64,000 bases of DNA from an uncultured Clostridia bacterium (GCA_928721915.1 CAKMVZ010000002.1:94356-158355); one strand, 5' to 3'; shown: positions 1-9,573, counted from the stretch's first letter. Notes: a model not told the origin generated them from the sequence alone. Translations and numbers: made by a program.

Positions 1-63
1 AGCTTTTCCACTTAATTTTCTCGTTATTTCTTGTAATCTATTTGATAAGCCTTCAAATGCCAT
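1..63 (-). CDS. ffh: Ffh, signal recognition particle GTPase (N-terminal 21 residues only)
   Basis: The reading frame leaves the window after 21 codons. The visible residues MAFEGLSNRLQEITRKLSGK are the standard start of the Ffh N domain. A GGAGG Shine-Dalgarno lies nine bases before the ATG. The gene follows ylxM in the same direction with a 35-base gap, the usual ylxM-ffh order in Bacillota, which supports the call. Ffh binds signal peptides on ribosomes and delivers them to FtsY at the membrane. Confidence 0.9.
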   Translation of the reverse strand, partial: MAFEGLSNRLQEITRKLSGKA

Positions 64-98
64 TGTTTATAGCCTCCTTTTGTTCTTTTAAAAAATCT

Positions 99-446
99 TT
101 AACTTATGATTTGTAATTTTTCTTTTACATTCTCCAAGATTTCTGCAATTTCTTTATCTGACATTTTGCTATTAATTTTTGTAATCTCAGATAAAATATC
201 AGCAATTGTTTCTTGTTTTGTAATTGTTGCTTTCATGATACCTAATTTCTCTTCAAATTCAAAGAGTTTGTTTTCCCCCTTCTTTAGATTATCTCTTACA
301 GCCTGCCTTGTAATTCCTTCATTTTCTGCTATTTCTGAAAGAGATAAATCATTATTGTAATAGTCATCTAATAAATTATATTGTTTTTCAGTTAAAAGCT
401 TGCCATAAATTTCAAGTAAAACGCTTATTTTAACTTGTTTTTCCAT
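99..446 (-). CDS. ylxM: YlxM-type DNA-binding protein of the SRP operon
   Basis: 115 residues, the normal size for the UPF0122/YlxM family. The N-terminal half is a sigma-region-4-like helix-turn-helix (LTEKQYNLLDDYYNNDLSLS followed by EIAENEGITRQAVRDNLKKG), and the C-terminal half is helical. It starts at ATG 446 with AAGGAG ten bases upstream and precedes ffh, with which it is probably co-transcribed. In streptococci YlxM stimulates SRP function; elsewhere its role is only inferred. A plausible sigma-A promoter lies just upstream. Confidence 0.88.
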   Translation of the reverse strand: MEKQVKISVLLEIYGKLLTEKQYNLLDDYYNNDLSLSEIAENEGITRQAVRDNLKKGENKLFEFEEKLGIMKATITKQETIADILSEITKINSKMSDKEIAEILENVKEKLQIIS

Positions 447-482
447 CTATTAGATCACTCCTTTGTTTTGTAATGCTAATAT

Positions 483-511
483 ACTTTACACCAAAAAAAG
501 CTTTTTGTCAA
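483..511 (-). promoter_or_regulatory. Putative sigma-A promoter of ylxM-ffh
   Basis: On the minus strand a perfect TTGACA (-35) is followed after 17 bases by TAAAGT (-10), about 35 bases before the ylxM start codon. Spacing and position fit; the -10 matches the consensus only partly. Confidence 0.55.
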
Positions 512-530
512 GAGCTTTTAAAAAAAATAA

Positions 531-584
531 TAAAAAAGTACAAGATCCATAATCACCAAATAGTAATTATAGACCTTGCACTTT
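531..584 (-). terminator. Imperfect terminator hairpin
   Basis: On the minus strand AAGTGCAAGGTC pairs imperfectly with GATCTTGTACTT, followed by a run of T. It directly follows the degraded gene at 584-1102. Confidence 0.55.
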
Positions 585-1102
585 TAGAACTTGAATTTAC
601 CGGTCATTTCGGTGCATAAACCAAAAATCCAAAATTTTTAAATCATTTAAAATGGGATCAAAAACTCTTAAGACTTTTATAATTTTACTAATAACCTCCC
701 AGTCCACATATGTCAAAGGCTTACCATCATCAACAAACTTTACAACACCAAGCTCGTCAATTTCAGGCGGAAGAATGATTTCAGGATATTCTAAATGAAT
801 TTTTTGATTTGTTCTATCCCAGTCATCATGAAGCTTTTTAGTTTCAATTTTCATTGCTTCTTCTCTTGACATTCTACATAACATACGGTCTACTACACGC
901 TTTGAATATATTTTATCTATATCCAAAGCTTCATAAACTACCTTATCTGTTATAAGATGCCATAAATACCCTCTCCAAAATGGATTAGATGTTTTTTCTG
1001 ATTCACTTAAAGAATTTAAAAATTCCTTAATATCAGGATTACTGCTATATCCATAATGTAATCCTTATTGCAACTTGCAAAATGCACCATATATCCAGGC
1101 AT
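584..1102 (-). pseudogene. Decayed MPGY-type (zinc-dependent phospholipase C-like) gene, with a CGG shift near its end
   Basis: Two reading frames together give one protein: a start MPGYMVHFASCNK, then, in the -1 frame, GLHYGYSSNPDIKEF and a WRGYLWHLITDKVVYEAL motif with a His/Asp pattern seen in MPGY-type hydrolase-like proteins. The break near 1068 is not at CGG. The N-terminal part looks shortened, so I regard it as a true mutation. Near the end the frame reaches gac cgg taa at 600-602; a +1 shift there replaces the immediate stop by GKFKF and a stop at 584, in line with the other CGG sites. GGGGGG precedes the ATG. The family assignment is from memory of motif patterns and is weak. Confidence 0.4.
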
Positions 1103-1212
1103 CACAAGTCCCCCCTTTCTTAAGAAAAAACTGGATAGTCTTTTTAGACTCCTCCATAATTAATTAGTAAACATAACTATTTTACTATAAATACTTTAAA
1201 AAGTAAAGTGTA

Positions 1213-1479
1213 TTATAAAGTTTCATTTTTCTTTAATGCTTTATATAATGAATTTTTTTCTCTTTGTTTCAAAAAGCATTGTCTATAAATCACTAATAAT
1301 ATGCATTCTGCTTCTCTTGATAATACTGGTCTTAATGTTTTATCAAAATTTAACTTATAATTAATTCCTATACTTTTATTTTCAAAATTTTTTAAAATAT
1401 TTAATGGGATTTTAGATTTCTCATATTCATTTAAATTTTGCAAAACAGCATTAACTTCTGCACAAACTAATTTATTCAT
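1213..1479 (-). CDS. Hypothetical protein, 88 residues
   Basis: I do not recognise this protein. A longer reading from 1527 is possible, but ATG 1479 overlaps the stop of the upstream gene (ATGAATAA) and is preceded by AAAGGAAATGAAG, so translational coupling with the 810-residue gene is the simplest start. The protein is basic, rich in Lys, Asn and Leu, with a possible amphipathic helix and no signal peptide or membrane span. Confidence 0.6.
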   Translation of the reverse strand: MNKLVCAEVNAVLQNLNEYEKSKIPLNILKNFENKSIGINYKLNFDKTLRPVLSREAECILLVIYRQCFLKQREKNSLYKALKKNETL

Positions 1480-3904
1480 AAACTTCATTTCCTTTTCTTT
1501 CAATACTATTATCAATAACCAATTCATTTGCTTTTACAATTTCTTCCATTTTAATACCAGAATTTACTAAATCTTGAGAAATATTTTGTAAACTAACAAT
1601 AGGTTTACATGGTATAATAATACTAGTTCCATTTTCGCTTTGAAATGTATTTTGTTTTTCCTTTATTCTTATCATATTTATCTTTCCAATTAAATATTCA
1701 TATTTAAAATTAGATGCTGTTTTAGTAATTGGAACATAGTCTAAATTGATTAAATCATATTTATCGGCCTCTGATTGTAAAATTGAAATAAGATTTTTGG
1801 TTTTACTATCAAATTCTTCTGTACCTCTTAGTTCATCTATATAAAGTTTTATAATTTCATATATTTCTTGTCTTTTTTCATCAAAAAGATATTTTAAACT
1901 GCTATTATCAATGCTAGAAGTTAAAGATTTATCCTCTACATTTTCATCTCTATTTAAAAGCCATCCAGCAACATTAGTTTCATACATTGAAATTAATCTG
2001 TGTAAAATATTCATATCTTTAGTTTTCTTAAAAATTTCCATAAGATTATTTAATCTATTTATTTGTTCTAATGCAATCTCTTTTTTGTCAATTTCTAAAA
2101 TTGGAACTCCAAATTCTAAAGCCGCTTTATAAGAATTGTCCTTAATTTCTTTTGGTGAATCAGTAAACACCGCTATATAATTAGGATAAGTATTTTCTTT
2201 TTCAATTGCTGCTTCTGCATATACTTTCCTACTAAATTGATGTACTTTTTCATAAGGTATATAATAGCTTTTTTCAGCAGAATAATCAAAAGAGCGAATA
2301 TTTGAATTTATATCAGTAATTCCATATAAACTTAATTTATCATTATAAACTGTAGAAAAAACTATCATTACTCCATTTTTGTTTACAGGAGTACACCCTA
2401 AAAAATCCTGATTTACAGAACAAGTTGATATTAAATGTTTAGATACATCACTTGTATGTTTATATGTTTTTAAAAAACTTCCATCAAGTAATTTTTTATC
2501 TTCCCTAAAACCAGTATCTGTACTAGAAAAAAGCAAGTCAAAATCTCCAGTTAACCTAATTTTAGGTATTTGTTTTCCATCAAATTCAATAAATTCTGGA
2601 TCTATAACTTTTAATTTTTTATCTGTTTTATCTAATTGTTGTACAAATTCATTTGAATAAGCTCTTCTCAAAGAAAGTTCATATTTAATTTTATCTATTG
2701 GTGTAATTTTTATTTTTTCACTTTCATATCTTTTAGCTAATTCTTCTTTACTACCAATTTCAAAAACCTCTTTTATTTCTCTCATATAATCTTTAATATC
2801 GCTTGGAAGTTCTATTTCTTCAGAATTTTCTATATAAGCAGACAAAAACTTTTCAGTTTCTTTAATACCCATACCAAAATATTTCGTTACAAAAATTTGT
2901 CTCATATCATCTACAGTTCTATATTCTTGAGTTTTAGCATCATAAAAAGCTTTATCACACGCTTCTTCAAATGCTTGTTCATAATTTTCTTGAAAATTAA
3001 CATTTACAGCCCCAAACTCCCATACTTTTTTTCTCTTATAAAAATTAATTAAATCAATAATATCTTCTTTAGAAAATTCTTTTTTCTTTAATTTTGAAGC
3101 TTCTTCACAACATGCATCTATCAATATTTTTTCTAATGCGTATTTTTCAGGCATCGGTTCTTTTTCAAATTCTAATATCATTTTCTTTTCAGCTTCAAAT
3201 AATTCAGGGTAATTTCTTTTTATTATCAAAAGTTTGGAACTTTCATTTGGATATTTAGCAATATGCTTTATAAATTCTGAACTAAAACTATTGAAAAACT
3301 CGTCCTCAAAGATTTCATAATTAATAACATCTAAAACATTTATATTTTCTCTACATAGCTCTTCTAAAACCCTTTGCTTTTCTCTTGTCCATCCTTCTTG
3401 ATATGTATTTATAAAATTATCAATAGCATAAATCGTTTTAGCATTATTTATTAAATTAGCAGCCTCTAAATCTTTTTCTCTTAATCTATCTAAATCTGCA
3501 TATATTTTTTGTTTTATAAAATTAGCTGTATCATCTGATATCAAATTACTATTAAAAGCCATATCAAAACTTGTTTGTATATTTCCAAATGCATTTGATT
3601 CAAAATTATTCCCTGAAAAAAATCTTTCTCCATTTTCCAATTTTTTTAATATAATTTGCTCAATATCAAAAGGAAAACTTTCTTTCGAAGATATAGCCAG
3701 TAAATTCACAATATTTCTCATTTGTAATCCATCTATAACATCTGGATTATCTTTTATAAAATCTGCTAAATTTACAGGCTGTATCGGAAATTCCAAATCT
3801 ACATCTCCATAAAAAAGCATTTCAATATAGCTATTATATGCGAAATAAAAAATAATATCTTGATTTTCAATTAATCTTCTTTTTAATTTTTCTATATCTT
3901 CCAT
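1472..3904 (-). CDS. Large hypothetical protein, 810 residues
   Basis: Soluble, strongly helical and acidic in the N-terminal half, with many Glu/Lys-rich helices (roughly residues 100-430). The centre (about 440-640) looks like a separate mixed alpha/beta domain containing ISTCSVNQDFLGC and YPNYIAVFTDSPKEI. No Walker motifs, metal clusters or membrane spans are visible. No CGG codon is in frame. It overlaps the next gene by eight bases. It may act on or with that 88-residue protein, but I cannot assign a function. Confidence 0.7.
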   Translation of the reverse strand: MEDIEKLKRRLIENQDIIFYFAYNSYIEMLFYGDVDLEFPIQPVNLADFIKDNPDVIDGLQMRNIVNLLAISSKESFPFDIEQIILKKLENGERFFSGNNFESNAFGNIQTSFDMAFNSNLISDDTANFIKQKIYADLDRLREKDLEAANLINNAKTIYAIDNFINTYQEGWTREKQRVLEELCRENINVLDVINYEIFEDEFFNSFSSEFIKHIAKYPNESSKLLIIKRNYPELFEAEKKMILEFEKEPMPEKYALEKILIDACCEEASKLKKKEFSKEDIIDLINFYKRKKVWEFGAVNVNFQENYEQAFEEACDKAFYDAKTQEYRTVDDMRQIFVTKYFGMGIKETEKFLSAYIENSEEIELPSDIKDYMREIKEVFEIGSKEELAKRYESEKIKITPIDKIKYELSLRRAYSNEFVQQLDKTDKKLKVIDPEFIEFDGKQIPKIRLTGDFDLLFSSTDTGFREDKKLLDGSFLKTYKHTSDVSKHLISTCSVNQDFLGCTPVNKNGVMIVFSTVYNDKLSLYGITDINSNIRSFDYSAEKSYYIPYEKVHQFSRKVYAEAAIEKENTYPNYIAVFTDSPKEIKDNSYKAALEFGVPILEIDKKEIALEQINRLNNLMEIFKKTKDMNILHRLISMYETNVAGWLLNRDENVEDKSLTSSIDNSSLKYLFDEKRQEIYEIIKLYIDELRGTEEFDSKTKNLISILQSEADKYDLINLDYVPITKTASNFKYEYLIGKINMIRIKEKQNTFQSENGTSIIIPCKPIVSLQNISQDLVNSGIKMEEIVKANELVIDNSIERKGNEVYE

Positions 3905-3963
3905 AACAAACCTCTTTTGTATTATATATTTTTATAACATATTTACATTTTATTTTCAATATC

Positions 3964-4452
3964 TTATTGTAAACTAATAACATAATTTGTAACAGAAGTA
4001 TCAACAACATAATCTAAAACTTCTAAATATGGTTTTGTTCTAAAATTTATAAAACCATCTAAAATCATAATTTTATTTTCCAAAAAATAATCAAAAACTA
4101 AACCCTTTAATATTTCTTTTTTATATGCTAAATCAGATTCTTGTATTTCTATTATTTTTTCACAAATTCTTAAAATGACCTCTTTTTCATAATCTTCAAA
4201 ATAAAAATAATTTTCATCTATAATCTTATCTAAAATTTTAGGTTCATAAAAAATCTCTATTAAACTAGCAACTAAGTTTGAAATTTTAATTAAAAATTCC
4301 TTTTCGTTATCTCCTCTATAGTGAATAATAACATTATTAAATATTTTAAACTTATTTGAAGAAATTACAATATCATCAAAGTTTTTTTCTAAACTTCTAA
4401 TTATAAAATTTATTGCTTCTTCATTATTAGTTTTTAAACAAATTGATTTCAT
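3964..4452 (-). CDS. YtxC-like sporulation protein
   Basis: 162 residues. The C-terminal block with DGFINFRTKPYLEVLDYVVD resembles the conserved GF(I/V)xFR...YxxxL...V region of the putative sporulation protein YtxC family; the N-terminal half is divergent. Family members are usually about 280 residues, so this one is short. The function of YtxC is not established. The window also encodes Gpr, so sporulation genes are expected. A possible RBS (GGAGG) precedes ATG 4452. Confidence 0.6.
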   Translation of the reverse strand: MKSICLKTNNEEAINFIIRSLEKNFDDIVISSNKFKIFNNVIIHYRGDNEKEFLIKISNLVASLIEIFYEPKILDKIIDENYFYFEDYEKEVILRICEKIIEIQESDLAYKKEILKGLVFDYFLENKIMILDGFINFRTKPYLEVLDYVVDTSVTNYVISLQ

Positions 4453-4520
4453 AATTCCTCCAAATTTTTCTTTTATCTATGCTTTATAATACGCTTTTTT
4501 CATATTTAAAGTGTATGTCT

Positions 4521-4560
4521 AAAAACAAAAATAGTAGCCTTTATAAACAAAAGCTACTAT
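4521..4560 (-). terminator. Rho-independent terminator after the dehydrogenase gene
   Basis: On the minus strand ATAGTAGC pairs with GCTACTAT across a 14-base loop, followed by TTTTTGTTTTT. It lies 30 bases past the stop of the gene at 4591. Confidence 0.8.
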
Positions 4561-4590
4561 TTATTATCTCTTAATTTTTCAAATTAATTC

Positions 4591-5580
4591 CTATTTTAGT
4601 TCATTTTTACATTCTTCACCATTCATAACTTGTTTAATATTTTCACAAGTATCACTTGCAATATTGTTTAAAGCTTCTCTTGTAAAGAATGATTGATGAG
4701 CAGTAATTATAACATTTGGCATTGAAATTAACATTGATAAGTTTTTATCTCTTTTATATGAACCAGACATGTCTTTAAAGAAAAATTCTTCTTCATCTTC
4801 ATAAACATCAAGTCCAACGCCACCAATTTTACCAGTTGAAAGTTCATCTATTAAACTATCTGTGTCTACTAATTTTCCTCTACTAGTATTTAAAATAATA
4901 ACACCTTTTTTCATTTTTTCAATATTATTTTTATTTATAATTTTTTCAGTTTCTTTAGTTAAAGGACAATGAAGTGAAATTATATCTGAATTTGCTAAAA
5001 GTTCATCTAATTCGACATATTTAAATCCCATCTCTTTTGCTGCTTTTTCATCTTTAAATAGATCATAAGCAATAATATTTGTTCCAAAACCTTTCATAAT
5101 TTCTATAAAAGCTTTTCCAATTCTTCCTGTTCCAATAACACCAATTGTTTTACCATGAACATCAAAACCTAAAAGTCCATCTAAAGAAAAATTATATTTC
5201 TTAACACGTTGATATGATTTATAAATTTTTCTATTAATATTTAATAAAAGAGCAACAGTATGCTCTGCAACTGCATAAGGTGAATACTGTGGTACTCTTA
5301 CTACTTTTAAACTTCCTTTATGATCTAAATCAACATTATTAAATCCTGCACATCTTAAAGCAACAAGTTTTACTCCAACTTCTTCTAATATTTTTAAAGT
5401 TTCCTCATCTACTTTATCATTAACAAAAACACAAACTACATCATAACCTTTTGCAAGTGTTGCAGTTTCTCTATTTAATCTTGAATCAAAATATGTTATA
5501 TCATATCCATATTTTTTATTATACTCATCAAAAACTTCCTTATCATAATCTTTAGTATCAAAAAAAGCAATCTTTACCAT
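4591..5580 (-). CDS. ldhA: D-lactate dehydrogenase (D-isomer-specific 2-hydroxyacid dehydrogenase)
   Basis: 329 residues, the family's normal length. It reduces pyruvate to D-lactate with NADH in the cytosol. Visible motifs: YSPYAVAEHTVALLL, the Rossmann glycine motif GVIGTGRIGKAF (about residue 150), NTSRGKLVDTDSL with the substrate-binding Arg, the EDEEEFFFKD insertion typical of D-LDH, and the catalytic His in ITAHQSFFTREAL. The last two features favour D-LDH over phosphoglycerate dehydrogenase. It is a single-gene unit: an AT-rich gap of over 100 bases separates it from gpr, and a terminator follows. Confidence 0.92.
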   Translation of the reverse strand: MVKIAFFDTKDYDKEVFDEYNKKYGYDITYFDSRLNRETATLAKGYDVVCVFVNDKVDEETLKILEEVGVKLVALRCAGFNNVDLDHKGSLKVVRVPQYSPYAVAEHTVALLLNINRKIYKSYQRVKKYNFSLDGLLGFDVHGKTIGVIGTGRIGKAFIEIMKGFGTNIIAYDLFKDEKAAKEMGFKYVELDELLANSDIISLHCPLTKETEKIINKNNIEKMKKGVIILNTSRGKLVDTDSLIDELSTGKIGGVGLDVYEDEEEFFFKDMSGSYKRDKNLSMLISMPNVIITAHQSFFTREALNNIASDTCENIKQVMNGEECKNELK

Positions 5581-5698
5581 AACCCCTGTCCTTTCATAAC
5601 AATTTATTTTTACCTAGTTAAATATTATACTATTTAAAAAATCAAAAATCAACAAAAATTTACATTTTTTATGCTTTTTATAAAAATTTTATAGAGCA

Positions 5699-6624
5699 TT
5701 ATTTATTCCATTTGATACTAAATTTGCTAAACTCCCGAGTAAGTTCATCTATTTCTTTTGGAGTTACAACTAAATTATAATTTCTAGGATTTAAAATTTG
5801 CTTTATTTCTTCATAATTATCATGTTGTTTTAGATTATTTAAAAATTCATTAGCCTCACCTTTTTCTTGTAATTTCTCAATAAATAAATTTACCGCTTCA
5901 TTTACAATTACTGCGCTTTCAATTACAGTTGGAATTCCGAATCGCAATTACCGGAACTTTTAAGTTTCCTTTATTTAAAGCTTTTTGTGCATTTTGAACT
6001 CCACCACCAGGAACAATCCCTGTATCTGAAATTTGAATTGATTTACTTATTCTATCAATACTCCTAGAAGCCAAGTTATCAATTGCAATTACTAATTTTG
6101 GTTTGGTATTTTCTATAATTCCTTTAATTACTTCAATAGTTTCAATTCCAGTAAGTCCCATAACACCGTGGAGAAATTGCACTTATTTCTCTTTCATTTT
6201 CTTTTAAATATTCTGGGTAATACTTTTTTATATGCCTTGTAACTTCAATATTATCAATAACTTTTGAACCCAAGCTATCAACAACTAAATTTTCATTTCC
6301 AAGTCCAACAACTAAAACTTCATCTTCTGGATTACATAAATTTCTTATAAGTTTTTTTAATTCAATTGAAATAATTCTAGTAATATTTTTTTCACTATCT
6401 TCACTTAAATTAGTAACTTTATTACAATCAATTGTAACATAATTCCCAATTTCTTTATTTAAAGCATTTTTTCCATTTTCATTTAAAATCCTAACTCTTG
6501 TAATTTTAGCTTCATCTTTTACATTTTCAAATTCATACTCAATTCCATCAATTTCACTATCTAAACCACGTGCTTTTCTATAAATATCACGCCTTTCATC
6601 AGCCATATCAGTTCTAAAAAGCAT
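5699..6624 (-). CDS. gpr: Germination protease Gpr, read through two CGG +1 shifts
   Basis: Gpr is the aspartic-type endoprotease that degrades small acid-soluble spore proteins on germination. The gene is present in three overlapping frames that join into 307 residues. Joins: ISP|cgg t (6166-6168) becomes ISPGVMGLTGIET, and VIAI|cgg a (5937-5939) becomes VIAIGIPTVIES. Both joined motifs are classic Gpr, as are RTDMADERRD near the start, VVGLGN, AIDNLASRS and TGIVPGGGVQNAQKAL. Each join needs exactly one skipped C directly before a GGN glycine codon. All other conserved blocks are intact, which is not what a decaying gene looks like. Confidence 0.93.
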
Positions 6625-6767
6625 AAAAAAATTCCTCCTTTTAAAAAAGCTAATTTTTAAAATAGTTTTCTCAAAAAGAGGAAAATTTATTCAGATTTTA
6701 TTGTGGTGTATTCTTTATATGTAAAGAAAACTTCTTTTAATTCTAGTTTTCTATTAAGAGATTATTT

Positions 6768-7619
6768 TTATTCCAATTCTTTTTTTAATTCTTCAATTTC
6801 TTCTTTACTAAGCCCTGTAGCTGAAATTATAATTTTTATATCCACTTTTTCTTTTAATAAATTTTTAGCTATTTCAATTTGACTTGCTTCAGCTCCTTCG
6901 CTACGAGCTAAATCTAATTCTGCATTCCAATCTGCTCTTGCTCTTAATTCTGCCTCTGCTTCCCAAAATGCTGCATCTCTACCTGCAAAACCTTCATATT
7001 CTTTTTTAGCTTTTTCCAATGTTTTGCTTTTCTTATACTCACCCATTTCCAACACCTCCGGATTATCTATAAATTTTAACCATCTTGTTAGTTCCTCTCC
7101 TAAATCTTTATATCGTTTTAATTTTGGTATCTCTATAATATAAAATTCCAAATATGGTGTCAATACTATTTTATGATTTTTTTCATCTTTTTCTCTTATA
7201 CTCCATTGACTAATAGTCTTTTTTATTTCTTTTAATTCTTCTATTTCATAATCTGTTATTAATATCAAAATAGTTTTTTGTAATAATTTATATCTATCCC
7301 CTTTTTCAAGCTGACCAGAATATATTCTACTCCAATAATACAAAATTCTTTGTGTTATATCTTTATAATCTTTTACTTGAATTTCTATATCACACCATAT
7401 ATCTGAATTTAATTTTGCTTTTACATCTAATCCTATACTTTTCTTTTTCTTATTTTTTCTATTTTCATTTGTATTATAACTCAAGTCAATTTCTGTTATT
7501 TCACTATCAATTATTAAATTTAAAAATTCTTTTGTTATATCTTCATTTCCAACTTTTCCAAAAATGTGTTTAAAACAATCATCATCTTTTGGTGTTATTA
7601 TTCTTCTCTTTTTTATCAT
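6768..7619 (-). CDS. Rpn/PD-(D/E)XK nuclease-family transposase (intact copy)
   Basis: 283 residues matching the PDDEXK_2/Rpn family. The N-terminus has DDDCFKHIFG and, about residues 65-85, the nuclease core LDVKAKLNSDIWCDIEIQ; then comes RILYYWSRIYSGQLEKGDRY. The C-terminus ends in the family tail IAKNLLKEKVDIKIIISATG (continuing LSKEEIEELKKE). Rpn proteins promote RecA-independent recombination and are often multicopy. A partial and a degenerate copy follow at 8126-9503, with shared tails. Start ATG 7619 has a weak AAAGGAG. It is the only one of the three that is open throughout. Confidence 0.82.
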   Translation of the reverse strand: MIKKRRIITPKDDDCFKHIFGKVGNEDITKEFLNLIIDSEITEIDLSYNTNENRKNKKKKSIGLDVKAKLNSDIWCDIEIQVKDYKDITQRILYYWSRIYSGQLEKGDRYKLLQKTILILITDYEIEELKEIKKTISQWSIREKDEKNHKIVLTPYLEFYIIEIPKLKRYKDLGEELTRWLKFIDNPEVLEMGEYKKSKTLEKAKKEYEGFAGRDAAFWEAEAELRARADWNAELDLARSEGAEASQIEIAKNLLKEKVDIKIIISATGLSKEEIEELKKELE

Positions 7620-7820
7620 TTAATTTCTCCTTTCACGAAAGCATATAAATTCTAATCTTTTGTGCTAAATTTAAAATATAAATTAAACTTTCTATCACCT
7701 ACCTAATTTCTAAATTTTTAATTTAATGATTTTTTGACAAGAAACTGTCAAGAATTTTACTACTTAAAACAGTAAAATTAATACTACATAAGAATGAAAA
7801 AATAAACTGTAGTATTTCAA
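7620..7820. other. AT-rich spacer between Rpn copies
   Basis: This is the first part of the 506-base stretch without a gene between the two Rpn-type copies; the rest is the repeat units listed separately. It contains short T and A runs and a small imperfect dyad (ACTGTCAAG region). I see no gene here. Confidence 0.5.
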
Positions 7821-8005
7821 AATTAAATTGCAAGTATTTTATCATGCTGGATTTGAATTGTAAATAGATTTTTTAAAAATATTTATGAATTTTATTAAAA
7901 AAATATTATGGCATTTTACGTCATAATAATAACAAAAGAGCTTTGAAAAATATCCAAAACCCTTAATAAATTTATCAAATTAACCTGCTTTTTGAACGTG
8001 TCCCT
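7821..8005. repeat. Dispersed repeat R1, copy a
   Basis: About 185 bases from AAATTGCAAGTATTTTATCA through GAACGTGTCCC. It recurs with few differences at 9195-9379, and its right half recurs at 9574-9647 and 27875-27968. The core contains an AAGAGCTTTG...CAAAAC dyad that could form a hairpin on the minus strand. Confidence 0.8.
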
Positions 8006-8058
8006 TAAAACATTATTAATCTAATTTTTCAACATATTCTTACATTTTTTAATTATTT

Positions 8059-8115
8059 TAAAATAAAAATCCCTTAAAAGAAAACTTTGACTTTTTAATC
8101 TTAGTTTTCTCTTAA
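8059..8115. repeat. Dispersed repeat R2, copy a (terminator-like)
   Basis: AAAATAAAAATCCCTTAAAAG, then AGTTTTCTCTTAA, an inverted repeat found immediately 3' of several minus-strand genes (also 12546-12605 and 30601-30663). On the minus strand the stem is followed by a T-rich run, so it may act as a terminator. Confidence 0.65.
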
Positions 8116-8125
8116 TAGATTATTT

Positions 8126-9054
8126 TTATTCTATTTCTTTTTTTAATTCTTCAATTTCTTCCTTAGTAAGTCCTGTAGCTGAAATTATAATTTTTATATC
8201 TACTTTTTCTTTTAGTAAATTTTTAGCTATTTCTATCTTTCCCTGCTCAAGTCCTTTTCTAGTTGCATAGCTTAATCTTAGTTTCTCATCTACTACCGCT
8301 CCTTGCCTTCTTAAGGCATACCATGAATTTATTTCATCTTGTTTTAATTTTTCTAACTCTTCATTTGCTTTTTTTACTTCTTCATTTTCATCCATCTCAG
8401 CCACCCCCAAACTCTCTGGATTTATTAAAAATTTTACCCATGTTAGTAATTTTGGATTTTCGGGTTTCATCCTTTTATTTTCCAAAATTTTCTTCGCTTT
8501 CGGTAACTCAATAATATCAATCTCAAACTTCTCTGTCAAGACTTTTTTACTTATTTCTGTTTCTAATATCTTCCACTTCGTATGATATTTTTCTATTTCT
8601 TTTAAATTATCTATCTCAAAATTTGCTATTAATATTGCTATGGTTCTTTTCGCTTCTTCATATATTTCACCTTTTAATACTGTTCTTGTATATAGTTTTG
8701 CCCAATAATATAGTATTCTTTCTTCTATGTAATCCTGAGAAGCCATTTGAACTTCTATATCTACTTTTATTTTATTATTTAATTCTGCTCTTATATCTAA
8801 TATGTTTGTTTTATCATCTATAATATCTCCATTCATTATTAGTGTTTTTTCTAAATTTATTGATACTATTTCATCTTCTATTATAGCACTTAATAAATCT
8901 TTCGTTATTCCTCATTTCCCTCCATTCCAAATATTCTTTTAAATACAAAATCATTTGTTGGCACTACCGCCTTTTTAGCTTCTTCTGTATAATTTTTTAA
9001 TTCATCATTCATCATATAAAATTCATGCATAATGAACATACAAACATTATGCAT
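8126..9054 (-). pseudogene. Rpn/PD-(D/E)XK nuclease paralogue with a one-base frameshift
   Basis: A paralogue of the copy at 6768; the two share the IAKNLLKEKVDIKIIISATG tail almost exactly. The N-terminal part (KKAVVPTNDFVFKRIFGMEG) ends at gag gaa taa near 8910, and the rest (ITKDLLSAIIEDE, then LDIRAELN and DIEVQMASQDYIEERILYYW) continues in the -1 frame, as if one A had been lost. This break has no CGG, so it is ordinary decay. The start is uncertain: ATG 9054 directly after AAGGAGAGG, or ATG 9030 in the same frame. Confidence 0.75.
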
Positions 9055-9194
9055 CCTCTCCTTGTATTAATATTTTTCTTTGTATGTTTTTAATTCCAAT
9101 GTTATAAATTGAAGTTAAAAGGCTAGAAATGAGCCTTTAGAATTTAATTTTTTGAATTAAAATAATTTTGAAATTGCATATAAAAAATACACAA

Positions 9195-9379
9195 AAATTA
9201 AATTGCAAGTATTTTATCATGCTGGCTTTGAATTGTAAATAGATTATTTAAAAATATTTATGAATTTTATTAAAAAAACATTATGACATTTTATGTCATA
9301 ATAATAACAAAAGAGCTTTGAAGAATATCCAAAACCCTTAATAAATTTATCAAATTAACCTGATTTTTGAACGTGTCCC
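9195..9379. repeat. Dispersed repeat R1, copy b
   Basis: Near-identical to 7821-8005, differing by scattered substitutions (for example ATGACATTTTATGTCATAA against ATGGCATTTTACGTCATAA). It lies downstream of the second Rpn copy, suggesting that a gene-plus-repeat unit was duplicated. Confidence 0.8.
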
Positions 9380-9503
9380 AAGAAACATATTTTTCTATTT
9401 CTTTTAATTTATCTATTTCAAAATTTACTATTAATATTGTTATTATTTTTTTCGATTCTTCTAATGAATTTTGATTTGTAAATAGTTTTTTATTAAAAAG
9501 CAT
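9291..9503 (-). pseudogene. Remnant of a third Rpn-type gene
   Basis: Only a middle fragment resembles the family: NSLEESKKIITILIVNFEIDKLKEIEKYV matches the IAILIANFEIDNLKEIEKY block of the copy at 8126. The rest runs into repeat R1, and no start or catalytic core remains. It is probably not expressed. Confidence 0.6.
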
Positions 9504-9573
9504 ACTAACGTTTTATGTCATTATAGTTAATTAATCTTTTTTTAATTGAGGCAAAAGAACTATTCTTATGCCT

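Noticed and set aside
7352..7573. Leu/Tyr/His-rich open frames opposite the minus-strand genes (here and, for example, 22234-22497, 29298-29630, 41161-41424)
   Set aside because: They are antisense shadows of AT-rich genes, without RBS or known domains.
9195..9379. R1 repeats as a CRISPR array
   Set aside because: Copies are long, few, irregularly spaced and dispersed; there are no spacers of constant length and no cas genes.
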